Shown: positions 17,101-24,407 of the stretch, one piece after another
Layout of the letters: each line of letters begins with the position of its first letter
How positions within the stretch are numbered: position 1 is the first letter of the stretch
Origin: Isosphaeraceae bacterium
GTDB lineage: Bacteria > Planctomycetota > Planctomycetia > Isosphaerales > Isosphaeraceae
Direction of reading: 5' to 3'
Length of the DNA: 36,772 nt
Assembly: GCA_021324445.1 (NCBI GenBank)
Contig: JAJPJC010000173.1
Span: forward strand, 1 to 36,772
Translations under genes and position numbers: made by a program
Notes under the pieces: model-generated
Told to the model about the DNA's origin: nothing
What the model saw: the letters and a program-made list of their open reading frames with translations, nothing else
Databases searched by the model: none

Positions 17101-17251
17101 CCAGCCCGACGGCCACGAGGAGACCGTCTTGCGCAACCAGGTCGAGGCGCTGCGCAGCACCGGGTTGTCCTACATGCCGGAAGGGTTGGAGAAGCAGATC
17201 GACGTTCCGGCGATGGCGGACCTGCTGGCGTATCTGAGCTCATTGCGATAG
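14195..17251 (+). CDS. PVC-type propeller, HEAT and cytochrome c protein (membrane-bound dehydrogenase family)
   Basis: This 1018-residue secreted protein has a signal peptide (TLDRRPILVAALLLILS), then a sugar-dehydrogenase-like beta-propeller (about 55-430). The propeller has repeated DFDEDGRLYVAEF, DTDGDGRYDKS and DTDGDGKADV segments that look like calcium-binding DxDxDG loops. HEAT-like helical repeats follow (about 460-850: 'lr.hAlrLAE', 'ArAARLFA'). A cytochrome c domain comes last, with the haem motif CSTCH at 898-902 and a distal 'VMPQFLSYVLVT' segment. The architecture is the planctomycete 'PVC-type haem-binding/membrane-bound dehydrogenase' family, thought to oxidise sugars or alcohols in the periplasm and pass electrons to haem; the substrate is unknown. 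Start 14195 is chosen because it opens the signal peptide. Its last 30 codons have a diverged copy at 18241-18327, beyond the toxin-antitoxin genes. Confidence 0.92.
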   Translation: MTLDRRPILVAALLLILSTPVVTAPGAEPGQPAREQKASPSRDTAGKDYAAELPRLPMKAPGEAQQALVVRPGFRVELVAAEPLLRSPVAIDFDEDGRLYVAEFPEYNQYAEANSQDGGGRPASSARGCVRLLEDTDGDGRYDKSTLFAGNVPRATAVACWDGGVYAGSPPDLLYLKDTDGDGKADVRRVVLTGFGTDKAGEGMINSLRWGLDNRFHVSTSLDGGTVRRGDQPGAKLVAVREQVLLLDPRSETFELTGGGGQHGMTMDDWGRTYVCGNSDPFHLVMYDSRDIARNPYLKAPAAAVNIAPAGKYTRLHRISPVEPWRILRTRLRSQGIVPGSDEGGSPSGFFTGGTGVTVYRGDAFPAEYRGNLFVGDVSNNVIHRAIPEPHGVLVTARSAEPDREFLASRDCYFRPVQMANGPDGCLWVVDMCRELIEGAAFLPPQILRHMDVASGSDRGRIWRIVPDGQRRPIPKLGRATTAELVALLEHPDGWHRDTASRLLYQRQDRSAVAPLRRLAAGSERPIGRAHALSALAGLGALEPGDVLAALSDPEPRLRAHALRLAEPFGRDRVPIQQRMEEMVDDPDPMVRYQLAFSLGALPGPKAAPALAALAKRDGADRWMRVALLSSVTGCTGAVFQRLAGDAGFRGSAPGRTFLTDLAGQTGAPDRPDDLRAILAALDGPLAGQQALARALVLALLGTNSAASRAQLAGMGGGRVRAILDGLLADARAAALDEHKSAAARAAAVGSLRFAPMTDVQSILTDLLAPRHPLAVQTAAVETLSRFDDAQVPEILLRAWRELSPKPRATAAEALLSRPAWVMAFLDAVEKGTVGRSDIEPSRLELLKSYPDPRVRARAARLFAAAPARRQDVVAAYQKALQPRGDPRRGKEVFKAQCSTCHRLEGVGQQVGADLSAIRDRGLDAVLLNILDPNREVMPQFLSYVLVTTSGRVLTGMIAVETANSLTIRQPDGHEETVLRNQVEALRSTGLSYMPEGLEKQIDVPAMADLLAYLSSLR

Positions 17252-17303
17252 TACGGCAGGAGCTCGCACCTGAGAGCGCCGAGTTCGATGTGTGCTCGCT
17301 CGA

Positions 17304-17720
17304 TCAAACGGACCAGTCTTCGATGTCCAAGCCTGGCACCTGGCCGAAATCCTTCCGGTTGCGCGTCACCAGGGTCGCACGGTTGGCCAAGGTGAGGGCC
17401 GCGATCAGAAGGTCGGCCCGTCCGATCTTCTTCGGTTTCTTGTTCGGTCGCAGCCGCTCGAACTCAGCAGCGGCCGCCGAGTCAATGACGAGAATGGTGA
17501 ACTGATTCAAATCCTTCTCGCTCTCGTCCAGTCGCCGCTGGGCTTGGAGCAGCTTTTCGCGGTTTTCCGCCTTCAGCAGGGAGGCGAATCGCCCTTGGAG
17601 GATCTCGATCCTGCTGATCAGCGTTATGGCCACTTCCTCCGTGGCCCGTGCAACTCGCTCTGTCACCCGGCCATGACCGCGGAACAAGAGGGAGAGTGTG
17701 TCGCTATCGAGGACGAACAT
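17304..17720 (-). CDS. vapC: VapC-type PIN-domain ribonuclease toxin (second module)
   Basis: This 138-residue PIN nuclease has Asp5 and Asp7 in FVLDSDTLS, Glu39 in SRIEILQGR, Asp103 in IGRADLLIAAL and Asp124 in TRNRKDF, with the terminal VPGLDIEDW. All four metal-binding acids of active VapC enzymes are present. It shares the fold and ending of the toxin at 10948 but differs in the middle (it has a charged helix EKLLQAQRRLDESEKD), so the two are not recent duplicates. The start lies 18 bases after the antitoxin stop, giving antitoxin-first order on the - strand. The stop is about 50 bases from the convergent cytochrome gene. Target RNA is unknown. Confidence 0.92.
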   Translation of the reverse strand: MFVLDSDTLSLLFRGHGRVTERVARATEEVAITLISRIEILQGRFASLLKAENREKLLQAQRRLDESEKDLNQFTILVIDSAAAAEFERLRPNKKPKKIGRADLLIAALTLANRATLVTRNRKDFGQVPGLDIEDWSV

Positions 17721-17738
17721 CCCGAGTCCTCTCGCCTC

Positions 17739-18125
17739 TCAATCGCTGACATCCTTGGGGGAGCCTACTTCGGTGATCAGTCGGCGGCGTCGGCGGTAGG
17801 CCTGCTCGACAATCTGTTCCAGTTCCGGGTCATCCTTGTACTTGCCGGCTAATTCCAGGATGGCTGCCTTCCTCATCTCCCAGGTCGGCGACGCGGTGGC
17901 GAGCCAGAGTTGGATGGCGGCTTTGAGGAAACGCCATTGGCCGGCAATGCAACGACCAGGCAGCCCCTGGGAGTGAACCAAACCCACGAACTCCACTTCC
18001 GGGAGACGGAGGTACGCGGCTGCCTCCGCCAGTGTGAGCACCTCGCCCGATGGGCCATTGACCGATGTCGGCGACGGCTGAGGCTGCGTCAGCGGGGCCC
18101 GTTGGTGTCTTCTCGTTCGAGGCAT
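17739..18125 (-). CDS. Antitoxin with excisionase/MerR-like HTH
   Basis: The 128-residue product has a disordered, basic, Pro-rich leader (1-27), then EVLTLAEAAAYLRLPEVEF (29-47), the start of the excisionase/helix-turn-helix_17 DNA-binding pattern. It continues to GQWRFLKAAIQLWL (62-75), the wing and second helix, where 'WRF.k..i..WL' is characteristic. The C-terminal part (81-116: TWEMRKAAILELAGKYKDDPELEQIVEQAYRRRR) is a charged helix with a DDPELEQI element like those used to bind PIN toxins. It would neutralise the adjacent VapC and probably repress its own promoter. The ATG at 18125 has GAGGA eight bases upstream. It is not of the common RHH, AbrB or Phd classes, though HTH_17-type antitoxins paired with PIN toxins are known in several phyla. 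Confidence 0.85.
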   Translation of the reverse strand: MPRTRRHQRAPLTQPQPSPTSVNGPSGEVLTLAEAAAYLRLPEVEFVGLVHSQGLPGRCIAGQWRFLKAAIQLWLATASPTWEMRKAAILELAGKYKDDPELEQIVEQAYRRRRRLITEVGSPKDVSD

Positions 18126-18193
18126 AATGATTCCTCGTTCTTCCTCTGGGCGTTCTCCGAGGTCTGTCGAGCCGACCGCTCCCTCATTCGGTC

Positions 18194-18223
18194 ATTATCG
18201 GCCAGCGATTTGACGGGGATCAA
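18194..18223 (-). promoter_or_regulatory. Promoter of the second toxin-antitoxin operon
   Basis: On the - strand TTGATC (18223-18218) and GATAAT (18199-18194) are separated by 18 bases, 68 bases before the antitoxin start. Four of six -35 and five of six -10 positions match. The promoter sits directly beside the cytochrome fragment at 18241-18327. Confidence 0.5.
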
Positions 18224-18240
18224 GCCTGCATCCCGAGCGG

Positions 18241-18327
18241 CTGTCTTCCATGCCGCAAGGGTTGGAGCAGCAGATCGACGTGCCGGCGATGGCGGACCTG
18301 TTATCGTATCTGAGCTCTGTGAAGTGA
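18241..18327 (+). pseudogene. Fragment: 3' end of a cytochrome gene like the one at 14195-17251
   Basis: Read on the + strand this encodes LSSMPQGLEQQI, DVPAMADLLSYLSSVK and a stop. It aligns without gaps to the last 28 residues of the 14195-17251 protein (LSYMPEGLEKQI, DVPAMADLLAYLSSLR). DNA identity is high but not perfect, with scattered substitutions, so this is an old copy or part of a paralogue rather than a fresh duplication. Similarity ends upstream at about 18230, next to the toxin-antitoxin promoter. There is no room for a functional gene. Confidence 0.85.
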
Positions 18328-18355
18328 CCCGACTCCCCCGTGCTCGGTCAGAATC

Positions 18356-18364
18356 TGGTACACT
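18356..18364 (+). promoter_or_regulatory. Extended -10 element before the 172-aa membrane protein
   Basis: TGG-TACACT (18356-18364) fits an extended -10 element (TGn followed by a hexamer matching four of six positions), 24 bases before the start codon at 18388. No recognisable -35 is present, which is acceptable for extended -10 promoters. Confidence 0.35.
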
Positions 18365-18387
18365 GCATCCCAATTGAGGAGCGCACC

Positions 18388-18906
18388 ATGCGAGTTGCCG
18401 AGCGCACGAGCGAGCGAATCGTCTTGACGGGATCCTCGACGCTGTTCCGGCCGTTCCTGATCGGCGGGCTGGGCCTGGTGGTCCTGGGCATCGGCGTCGT
18501 GTTGGGGGCGTTGGCGGCGGGGTTGCCGCTGAGCGGACCCTTGCCGGGGGACCGGTCGTCGACCCCCATCGGGGGCCTGGGCGCGTTCCTCGTGCCGTTT
18601 GGCTTCTTCCTGGTGCTGGCCCTCTGGCTGGGCCGCATTCCCTTTCGGCAGGAGGTCGTCGTCGACCGCGGGAACGGCCGCCTCACCCTCAGCTCCCGAT
18701 CGCTGCGCGGGCTGCGCCAGGAGGTGTGCGACTTCCCGGAGATTCGGGAAGTGGACGTCGAGCGGACGGCCCTGGATGGGGATTACTCCTACATCGCAGT
18801 GGCGCAGCTCGTGTCCGGCAAGTCGGTGGCCTTGAGTCGGCCCGGGGATCGCGAGACCGCCGAGGATGTCGCGCAGATCGTGCGGAGCTACCTCACCCCG
18901 GCGTGA
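18388..18906 (+). CDS. Small two-helix membrane protein
   Basis: The 172-residue product starts MRVAERTSERIVLTG and has two strong membrane helices (about 22-45, rich in Gly, Leu and Val, and about 62-82, FGFFLVLALWLG). A polar beta-rich cytoplasmic domain follows (EVVVDRGNGRLTLSSRSL ... SYIAVAQLVSGKSVALSRPGDRETAEDVAQIVRSYL). The pattern of two helices followed by a PH-like strand-rich segment resembles many small bacterial membrane proteins of unknown function. The ATG at 18388 follows AGGAG (18377-18381) at 6 bases, which decides against the GTG at 18340. No partner genes are obvious: the cytochrome fragment lies upstream and a decayed gene converges from downstream. Confidence 0.75.
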   Translation: MRVAERTSERIVLTGSSTLFRPFLIGGLGLVVLGIGVVLGALAAGLPLSGPLPGDRSSTPIGGLGAFLVPFGFFLVLALWLGRIPFRQEVVVDRGNGRLTLSSRSLRGLRQEVCDFPEIREVDVERTALDGDYSYIAVAQLVSGKSVALSRPGDRETAEDVAQIVRSYLTPA

Positions 18907-18951
18907 CCCCTGCGGTTCCAGTCCCGCGAAGGTCCGTCCCGCAGAGAGAAG

Positions 18952-19877
18952 TTATCGCGATTCCTTCCGGAGGAAGAGCCAGACGAAGCCGTGGCTTTGC
19001 TGCTGCGGTTCGTACGCCCTGGCGATCTGTTGCACCCTGGCGATCGCGTCCCGCAGTCGCGTCACTTCCGCGCGCAACGATTCCAGCTCCTGGACGCGTT
19101 GGTCCGGATCGTCTCGAGGCGTCCCGGCCGCGAGGCGAGCGCGATACCTGTGGAAGGCGGATGACCAGCGGCTCCGGAGCTGCGGGAGCTGATCGATGGC
19201 CGCTCGTTCCGCCGCACGCTCCGCCGCCGACTGGGCAGGCTTCGCGGTGAAGTTGCCGCAGAAGTCGCCGAGCAGGGTATCGAGCCGGCCGTCGCCGTTC
19301 CAATCCGTCACGCAGATCTTGGCGCGCTGGCCCCACTCCCCCTCATTGCGCGTCTGGTCGAGCCGCGCCGTGCCCGGACTCTCGCGGATCAGCTCAACAC
19401 CGCTCGGCCCCTGCGAACCGATGGCCAGGGTTCCCCCATCCGGCGTGAAGGCCATCGCGTTTACATATCACGATCTCTTCGCGTCGCCGACGCGGACCTG
19501 CCGCGGCTCTTCGCCGGCACTCCAGCGCCAGAGGGCGACGATGTCGCGCCCGCCGATGGCCAGTACGGCCGAATCCGGGGAGAACGCCACGCAGCCGATG
19601 CGCTCGAGGCCGTCGAGCGGGTAATCCAGGATCTCGGTCCCGGCGGCCACATCCCAGAGCCGGAGGTGGCCCCGCTCAACTGCCCCCGGTATCGGATCGA
19701 TCCCAGGCGCGAGATGGCCCCTTTCGGCAGGGGATCACCATATAGGTCGAGGCCGGGCTTCTCGATTCCGCCCGACCGCCCCGAGGCCGATTGCTGCGGA
19801 CCATCGGCACCCATCGCGGGCGCCGGCGGCAGGAACCCATAGGCCACCAACCCAGTCAGGACAGCGACCCGCAACAT
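18952..19877 (-). pseudogene. Decayed WD40 / FG-GAP planctomycete gene
   Basis: The start is good: ATG at 19877 after a strong GGAGGGAGGGG, then a signal peptide (LRVAVLTGLVAYGFLPPAPAMGA) and GDPLPKGAISRLGSIRYRG, the usual opening of planctomycete WD40 proteins. At about 19660-19700 the frame jumps by one to GHLRLWDVAAGTEIL, so most propeller blades are missing. The new frame has one blade, then an in-frame TGA (19468-19470), and resumes at once with YVNAMAFTPDGGTLAIGS. It then passes to an FG-GAP-like segment (VTDWNGDGRLDTLLGDF) and a helical tail ending HGFVWLFLRKESR. An internal deletion, a frameshift and a nonsense codon together indicate a dead gene. Sequencing error could explain one lesion but not all three. 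Confidence 0.8.
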
Positions 19878-20081
19878 CCTCCCCTCCCTCCGGTCGAGAA
19901 GTGTCTGCTCAAGAGCCCCCCGTGCCTGCCTCGCGTCCCAGCGGCGCGGATCTACGCGATCATAGATCTGATCATTCCCGTCCGTGTCCAGAAGCAATCG
20001 GCACCCCGGAATTCGGCAACGAGGCGCTTCTCATGAATGGTTCACCCGATGCGCTGATGACGATTCGACAACGCCCAGCGA

Positions 20082-20504
20082 TCAGGCGGTACGATCAATG
20101 TCTGCGTCATACAAGGGATTACTGGAAGGCGGGCCAGCCTTGGGAGTTGTCAGAACACGAAGGATCAGACCCGCTCCGACCGCCGTCGGCATAGCCACGA
20201 GGAAGGGAACGGCGATCGAGAACACTAACGAGTCGAGTTCCATGTTCGGAATCATCATCACGCTGCACGCGAGAAGCCCAAGCGTCTCACTACGACGACA
20301 GATCCGGTAAGCGATCGACCAACCCACAAATCCGGCCAGGGTCGTCGTCGCGGCGTCAAGAGCCGCTTTTGAAAAGGGGCGTCCGAACCAAAGGCCGAAT
20401 GCGGCCCCGAAACACCAGAGACACGCGGCTCCCACGACCAGGTCTCGCATCCACTGTGCCGTGGTGAGTGTAGACGGGAGGAATGACTTGCGGTTCATCG
20501 ACAT
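20082..20504 (-). CDS. Small membrane protein, about four helices
   Basis: The 140-residue product has roughly four hydrophobic segments (about residues 22-42, 50-66, 74-86 and 92-118), separated by short polar turns (FGRPFSK, AYRICRRSET, MELDS), and ends in a polar tail (TTPKAGPPSSNPLYDADIDRTA). It belongs to no family I can name. The start at 20504 (MSMN) or the inner ATG at 20498 are both possible; there is GGA upstream but no clear Shine-Dalgarno sequence. Nearby codon use is a little less GC-rich than in the main genes. No operon partner is seen; the decayed gene is the nearest on the same strand. Confidence 0.6.
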   Translation of the reverse strand: MSMNRKSFLPSTLTTAQWMRDLVVGAACLWCFGAAFGLWFGRPFSKAALDAATTTLAGFVGWSIAYRICRRSETLGLLACSVMMIPNMELDSLVFSIAVPFLVAMPTAVGAGLILRVLTTPKAGPPSSNPLYDADIDRTA

Positions 20505-20969
20505 GGTCCGATCCCCCCAAAGCTCAGCCAGAAATCCGCCCGTTCCAGGAGCGCGTGGTGCCGCGGCCGGCCGTCCGGGTCACCTCTGATCGGGCCTTTC
20601 CATATCCAGTTTGACGTAAGTCTCGGAACGAAGGATCAAGGACCGCTATTCCGAACCCGATATTGACCCTTTACCGTTGTTATAGACGCAAAGCCGGCAT
20701 GTCTCACAGTGATCCGGCGGCCTGGCGAGAGAGTCGAGGGCGTCATGGATGATACCGCGCCGGGGGCTCCGGATGAAGATCAATACCAGCTTGTGGTCGT
20801 TGCTCCTTCACATCGTGAACTTTCGAAATAGAGGGAGTTCCGCGTCGAATCCCTTTCCAGAAAGCGGGCACGCGGCCATGATACGGCCGAGGCACCTGCG
20901 CCGGGGGCGCGCGTCGACGGGGATGGTCCCCGCTCCCGTGTTCCGGTGTGGTATCGAGGGACGACTGCA
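20505..20969. other. Gene-poor stretch upstream of the triple YbjQ gene
   Basis: About 465 bases that become locally AT-richer near 20640-20690. A 28-codon + frame (20745-20831, MDDTAPGAPDEDQYQLVVVA, then PSHRELSK) has GAGGG upstream and may be a tiny gene, but its length gives little support. TTGACC at 20663 and TATAGA at 20681 are only 12 bases apart, too close for a normal promoter. Nothing else was recognised. Confidence 0.4.
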
Positions 20970-22103
20970 ATGTTGATGACGGGGCTATCGGGCAACGAGA
21001 TCTACTGCCTGGCACAGAAAGGGTATGACCCGGGGAACATCGTGGTGGGCAACAGCGTCCACTCGCTGGGGCTCATCCGGGGGATCACCAGCGGGCTCAA
21101 GACGATCTCGGGCGGGGAGATCGCCAGCATCACGCAGCTCATCGTCGACGGCCGCCACGCCGCCATCAACCGGCTCGAGCAGGAGGCGAAGGAGGAGGGA
21201 GACCGGGGGCTCACCGGCGTCGTGTCGGAGCTGAGGAAGCTGAGCGGCCTGATGGAGTTCCTCGCCATCGGGTCCTCGGTGAAGACGCCAGGAGCCGCGG
21301 GCGCGTTCTTCTCGACGGCCTGCTCCGGCCAGGACCTGTTCTGCCAGGTCGACGCGGGTTACGAGCCGCGTCATTTCGTCATCGGCAATGTGGCCTACGC
21401 GCTGGGGCTGGCGCGAGGGATCGCCGGGGGACTCAAGGTGTTCGCGCGCCGGGGTGAGGTCAAGGAATTCTCGGACATGTACAACCACACCCGCCACCTG
21501 GCGCTGGAGCGGCTGGAAGCCGAGGCGGCCGAGCGCGGGTGCAACGCCGTCGTCGACATCATCACCCGGATCATCCCGTTCGGCCCCGGCGTCCGGGAGA
21601 TGCTCATGGTCGGCACCGGCTCGTACAATCCAGCGCTGGGGCAACCGAAGATTCCCTACACGTCGGAGCTGACCGGCGAGGAGCTCTGGAACCTGACGCA
21701 GGTCGGCTACGCACCGCTCCGCCTGGTGCTGGGGACGAGCGTCTATGCCCTGGGCCTGGCCGGTGGATTCACGGCCTTCTTCCGCTCGTTCGCCCGGGGC
21801 GAGATCGATGAGGTCACGCGCCTGGTCTACGACGCGCGCGAGAACTGCCTCGATCATATCCGGCTCGAGGCCGAGGAACTGAAGGCCGACGCGGTCATCG
21901 GCGTGAAGATCTTCATCCACGAGCTGGGTGCGGGTCTCGTCGAGGTCATGGCCATCGGCACGGCCATCCGCAAGCACCCCGGAGTCTCGACCCACAGCGA
22001 CCAGCTCATCCCCCAGGCCATCACCCGCGACCGCGACACCTTCTTCGACCAGGCCCCGGCCGTCCCGGGCATGCCCCAACCCCGGACGCTGGAACGCACG
22101 TAA
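20970..22103 (+). CDS. Protein with three tandem YbjQ-like (UPF0145) domains
   Basis: The 377-residue product contains three consecutive copies of a YbjQ/UPF0145-like unit, at about residues 3-108, 113-220 and 229-338. Each has GY.P...V.GN/TSVYALGLA/RG at its centre (residues 18-37, 130-149 and 246-265), a GE-containing turn, then a long amphipathic helix (RHAAINRLEQEA, RHLALERLEAEA, ENCLDHIRLEAEE) and a strand ending EFLAIGSSV, EMLMVGTGS or EVMAIGTAI. Single-domain YbjQ proteins form ring-shaped oligomers and are annotated as possible heavy-metal-binding proteins without firm proof. Tandem fusion may build a ring from fewer chains. There is no signal peptide or membrane helix. Start 20970 has GAGGG nine bases upstream; the GTG at 20946 is less likely. 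The tail (339-377) is polar. Confidence 0.85.
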   Translation: MLMTGLSGNEIYCLAQKGYDPGNIVVGNSVHSLGLIRGITSGLKTISGGEIASITQLIVDGRHAAINRLEQEAKEEGDRGLTGVVSELRKLSGLMEFLAIGSSVKTPGAAGAFFSTACSGQDLFCQVDAGYEPRHFVIGNVAYALGLARGIAGGLKVFARRGEVKEFSDMYNHTRHLALERLEAEAAERGCNAVVDIITRIIPFGPGVREMLMVGTGSYNPALGQPKIPYTSELTGEELWNLTQVGYAPLRLVLGTSVYALGLAGGFTAFFRSFARGEIDEVTRLVYDARENCLDHIRLEAEELKADAVIGVKIFIHELGAGLVEVMAIGTAIRKHPGVSTHSDQLIPQAITRDRDTFFDQAPAVPGMPQPRTLERT

Positions 22104-22225
22104 GATGAGAGAAGATTCGTTGGGTGGGTCGACTCGACGAGCCGTCCTTGGGGCTTTGATCCCGCCCGGGGTGCGGTTACAATGCGAGGGAACTGCCTAC
22201 CGACCAACCTCGGGAGCCGCTGGAC

Positions 22226-24397
22226 GTGTATCTCACCCTGGGCTGGATGGCCTGCCTCGCCGTACTTTCCGCACCGCCCGGTTCGCCCGCCACCGACGAC
22301 AAGGCCTCGGACCTCTGGTCCTTGAAGCCGGTCGTGCGCCCGGAAGTCCCCGCCGGCTTGACCGCGTCGCCGAACCCGATCGACGCCTTCATCGCGGCGG
22401 AATACCAGGCCAGGGGCCTCAAGCCGGTCGGCCCGGCCAGCCGGCAGGCCCTGCTGCGCCGCGTGTCGCTGGACCTGACCGGGCTGCCGCCCACACCCGC
22501 CGAGCAGGAGGCCTTTCTCCGGGATCCGTCGCCGAACGCCTACGAGAAGCTGGTCGACCGGCTCCTGGCCAGTGAGCAGCATGGGGTCCGCTACGGGCGG
22601 CACTGGCTCGACGTGCTCCGCTACGCCGACGTCGACGAACAGATGATCGCCGCGCCTGGGATCTCGCTCTGGCGCGACTGGGTGATCAACGCGCTGAACC
22701 ACGACCTGCCTTACGATCAGTTCGTCCGCGCCCAGTTGACCGGGTACCGGTCCACGACCCGGACCCGGATGTCGGCCACCGGAAACCGGTCGCGCATCGA
22801 GCCTCGTCCGGATGACTGGTTCGCGCTGGGCTTCCTCGCGCGCGGGGCCGTCCTGCGCGACGGCAGGGATAACGGGGAGCTGCCGATCGCGGCCGTCGAG
22901 ACGACCTCCACCGCCTTCATGGGGCTGACCGTCGGTTGCGCCAAGTGCCACGATCACATGTACGACCCGATCACCCAGCGCGACTTCTACGCCATGAAGG
23001 CCCTGTTCGATCCGCTCGTCTTGAGGAAGCTGACGCTGGCGACCCCGGCCGAGATCGTGGCCAGCGGCCGGGCACTCGAGGCGGCGGAGGCGGCGCGCGC
23101 GGCGCTGGAGGAACCGATCGAGCGACTGGTTGGCCCATACAAGAAGAGGCTGTACGACGAGCGGGTCGCCATGCTCCCGCCCGAGGTGCGGGCCATCATC
23201 CTCAAGCCCGAGAAGCAGCGCACGGCCCACGAGCGGAAGATCGCCGACGACTATTTCCCGGTCCTGCGCATCGACCCGGGCAAGATCCTCGAGGTCATGC
23301 CCGCGGACCAGCGGAAGGTGTACCAGGACCTCCAGCGCCGGCTCGACGGGCTCGGCCGCGGCCGTCGCGCTTCCTCGCTCCCCGTCTTCTGGACGGTGGA
23401 AGTCGACCCCAAGAAGGCGATGGAGAAGAGCTACATCCTCACCAGCGGGGATCCCCAGCGGCCCGAGACCAACCACGAGGTCCAGCCCGGCTGGCCCCTC
23501 GCGCCGGAGCGGATCGACTTCAGCGAAGGTCGCATCGAGGCGTTCTCCGACTGGCTGACCGCGCCCGAGAATCCGCTGTTCGCCCGCGTGGCCGTCAATC
23601 GCCTGTGGCAATGGCATTTCGGCGAGGGCTTGCAGAGGACGCCCAGCGACTTCGGCACGCTGGGCGGCACGCCCACCAACCCGCGGCTGCTCGATTGGCT
23701 GGCGTCGGAGTTCGTGCGGCTGGGCTTCCGCATGAAGGCCATGCACCGGCTGATCGTCACCTCCGAGACGTACAAGCTCGCCACCGAGGTGGACCCCGCG
23801 CTGGTCAGCTCCGCCGGATCCGTGGATCCGGACAACACCGCGCTCTGGCACTTCCGGCTCCGCCGGCTCGAGGCCGAGCCGATCTGGGATTCGATCCTGA
23901 TGGCGGCCGGCAACCTGGACCTCTCCGTGGGAGGACGGTCCTTCGACATCCGGCCACAGTCGGCACGGAGTGGAGGCGGCCAGTTCGGCTTCGGCCCGCC
24001 CACCGACCCGCGCACCAACCGGCGCGCCGCCTACATGATCCGGGGCTATTCCACCAGCCGCGACCTCACGCCCCACTTCCTCCGGGCGTTCGACGTGGAT
24101 GACGGGCGGGCGCCTTGCCCGTTGCGAACCCAGACCGTCGCGGCACCTCAGGCCCTGTTCCTGATGAACAGCGAGGTGATCGAGCAGGCCACCGCCAGGT
24201 TCGCCCAGCGGCTGCGGAAGGAGGCCGGCGGCCGTCTCCCCGACGCCGTGGACCTCGCCTATCGCATCACCCTCGCGCGACTTCCGTCTCCTGCGGAGAA
24301 GGCCCGCGCGCTGGATTACCTCGCCGAGGATCCAGGCCGCCTGAAAGGCCTCGCGTGGCTGCTGTTCAATCTCGATGAGTTCGTCTATGTACGATAG
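22226..24397 (+). CDS. DUF1549/DUF1553 (PSD1-type) planctomycete protein
   Basis: The 723-residue product has a signal peptide (YLTLGWMACLAVLSAPPG). A DUF1549 domain follows (about 48-260), opening with NPIDAFIAAEYQARGLKPV and containing LRRVSLDLTGLPPTP and GRHWLDVLRYAD. It includes VGCAKCHDHMYDPITQRDFYAMKALF with CAKCH at 238-242, a haem-like CxxCH. The DUF1553 domain (about 440-700) contains NPLFARVAVNRLWQWHFGEGL, TPSDFGTLGGTPTNP and HRLIVTSETYKL, and the end LPSPAEKARALDYL and LAWLLFNLDEFVYVR is the typical terminus. The N-terminal cytochrome domain of longer relatives is absent. Starts with GTG (22226) after GGGAG. It forms a pair with the DUF1501 gene 10 bases downstream. Such pairs are numerous in planctomycetes and linked, without firm proof, to polysaccharide breakdown. 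Confidence 0.93.
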   Translation: MYLTLGWMACLAVLSAPPGSPATDDKASDLWSLKPVVRPEVPAGLTASPNPIDAFIAAEYQARGLKPVGPASRQALLRRVSLDLTGLPPTPAEQEAFLRDPSPNAYEKLVDRLLASEQHGVRYGRHWLDVLRYADVDEQMIAAPGISLWRDWVINALNHDLPYDQFVRAQLTGYRSTTRTRMSATGNRSRIEPRPDDWFALGFLARGAVLRDGRDNGELPIAAVETTSTAFMGLTVGCAKCHDHMYDPITQRDFYAMKALFDPLVLRKLTLATPAEIVASGRALEAAEAARAALEEPIERLVGPYKKRLYDERVAMLPPEVRAIILKPEKQRTAHERKIADDYFPVLRIDPGKILEVMPADQRKVYQDLQRRLDGLGRGRRASSLPVFWTVEVDPKKAMEKSYILTSGDPQRPETNHEVQPGWPLAPERIDFSEGRIEAFSDWLTAPENPLFARVAVNRLWQWHFGEGLQRTPSDFGTLGGTPTNPRLLDWLASEFVRLGFRMKAMHRLIVTSETYKLATEVDPALVSSAGSVDPDNTALWHFRLRRLEAEPIWDSILMAAGNLDLSVGGRSFDIRPQSARSGGGQFGFGPPTDPRTNRRAAYMIRGYSTSRDLTPHFLRAFDVDDGRAPCPLRTQTVAAPQALFLMNSEVIEQATARFAQRLRKEAGGRLPDAVDLAYRITLARLPSPAEKARALDYLAEDPGRLKGLAWLLFNLDEFVYVR

Positions 24398-24407
24398 ATC
24401 AACCGGC

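Noticed and set aside
14309..17116. 935-codon open - frame opposite the cytochrome protein
   Set aside because: The + strand gene has a signal peptide, propeller motifs and CxxCH. The - frame product is low-complexity Arg/Gly/Val/Gln.
17171..18327. Direct repeats around the toxin-antitoxin module as att sites of an integrase-borne element
   Set aside because: The two copies differ at scattered positions, no integrase or transposase is present, and the fragment keeps the reading frame to its stop, so a gene remnant explains it better.
20663..20686. TTGACC and TATAGA as a promoter
   Set aside because: The spacer is only 12 bases, too short for sigma-70-type promoters.
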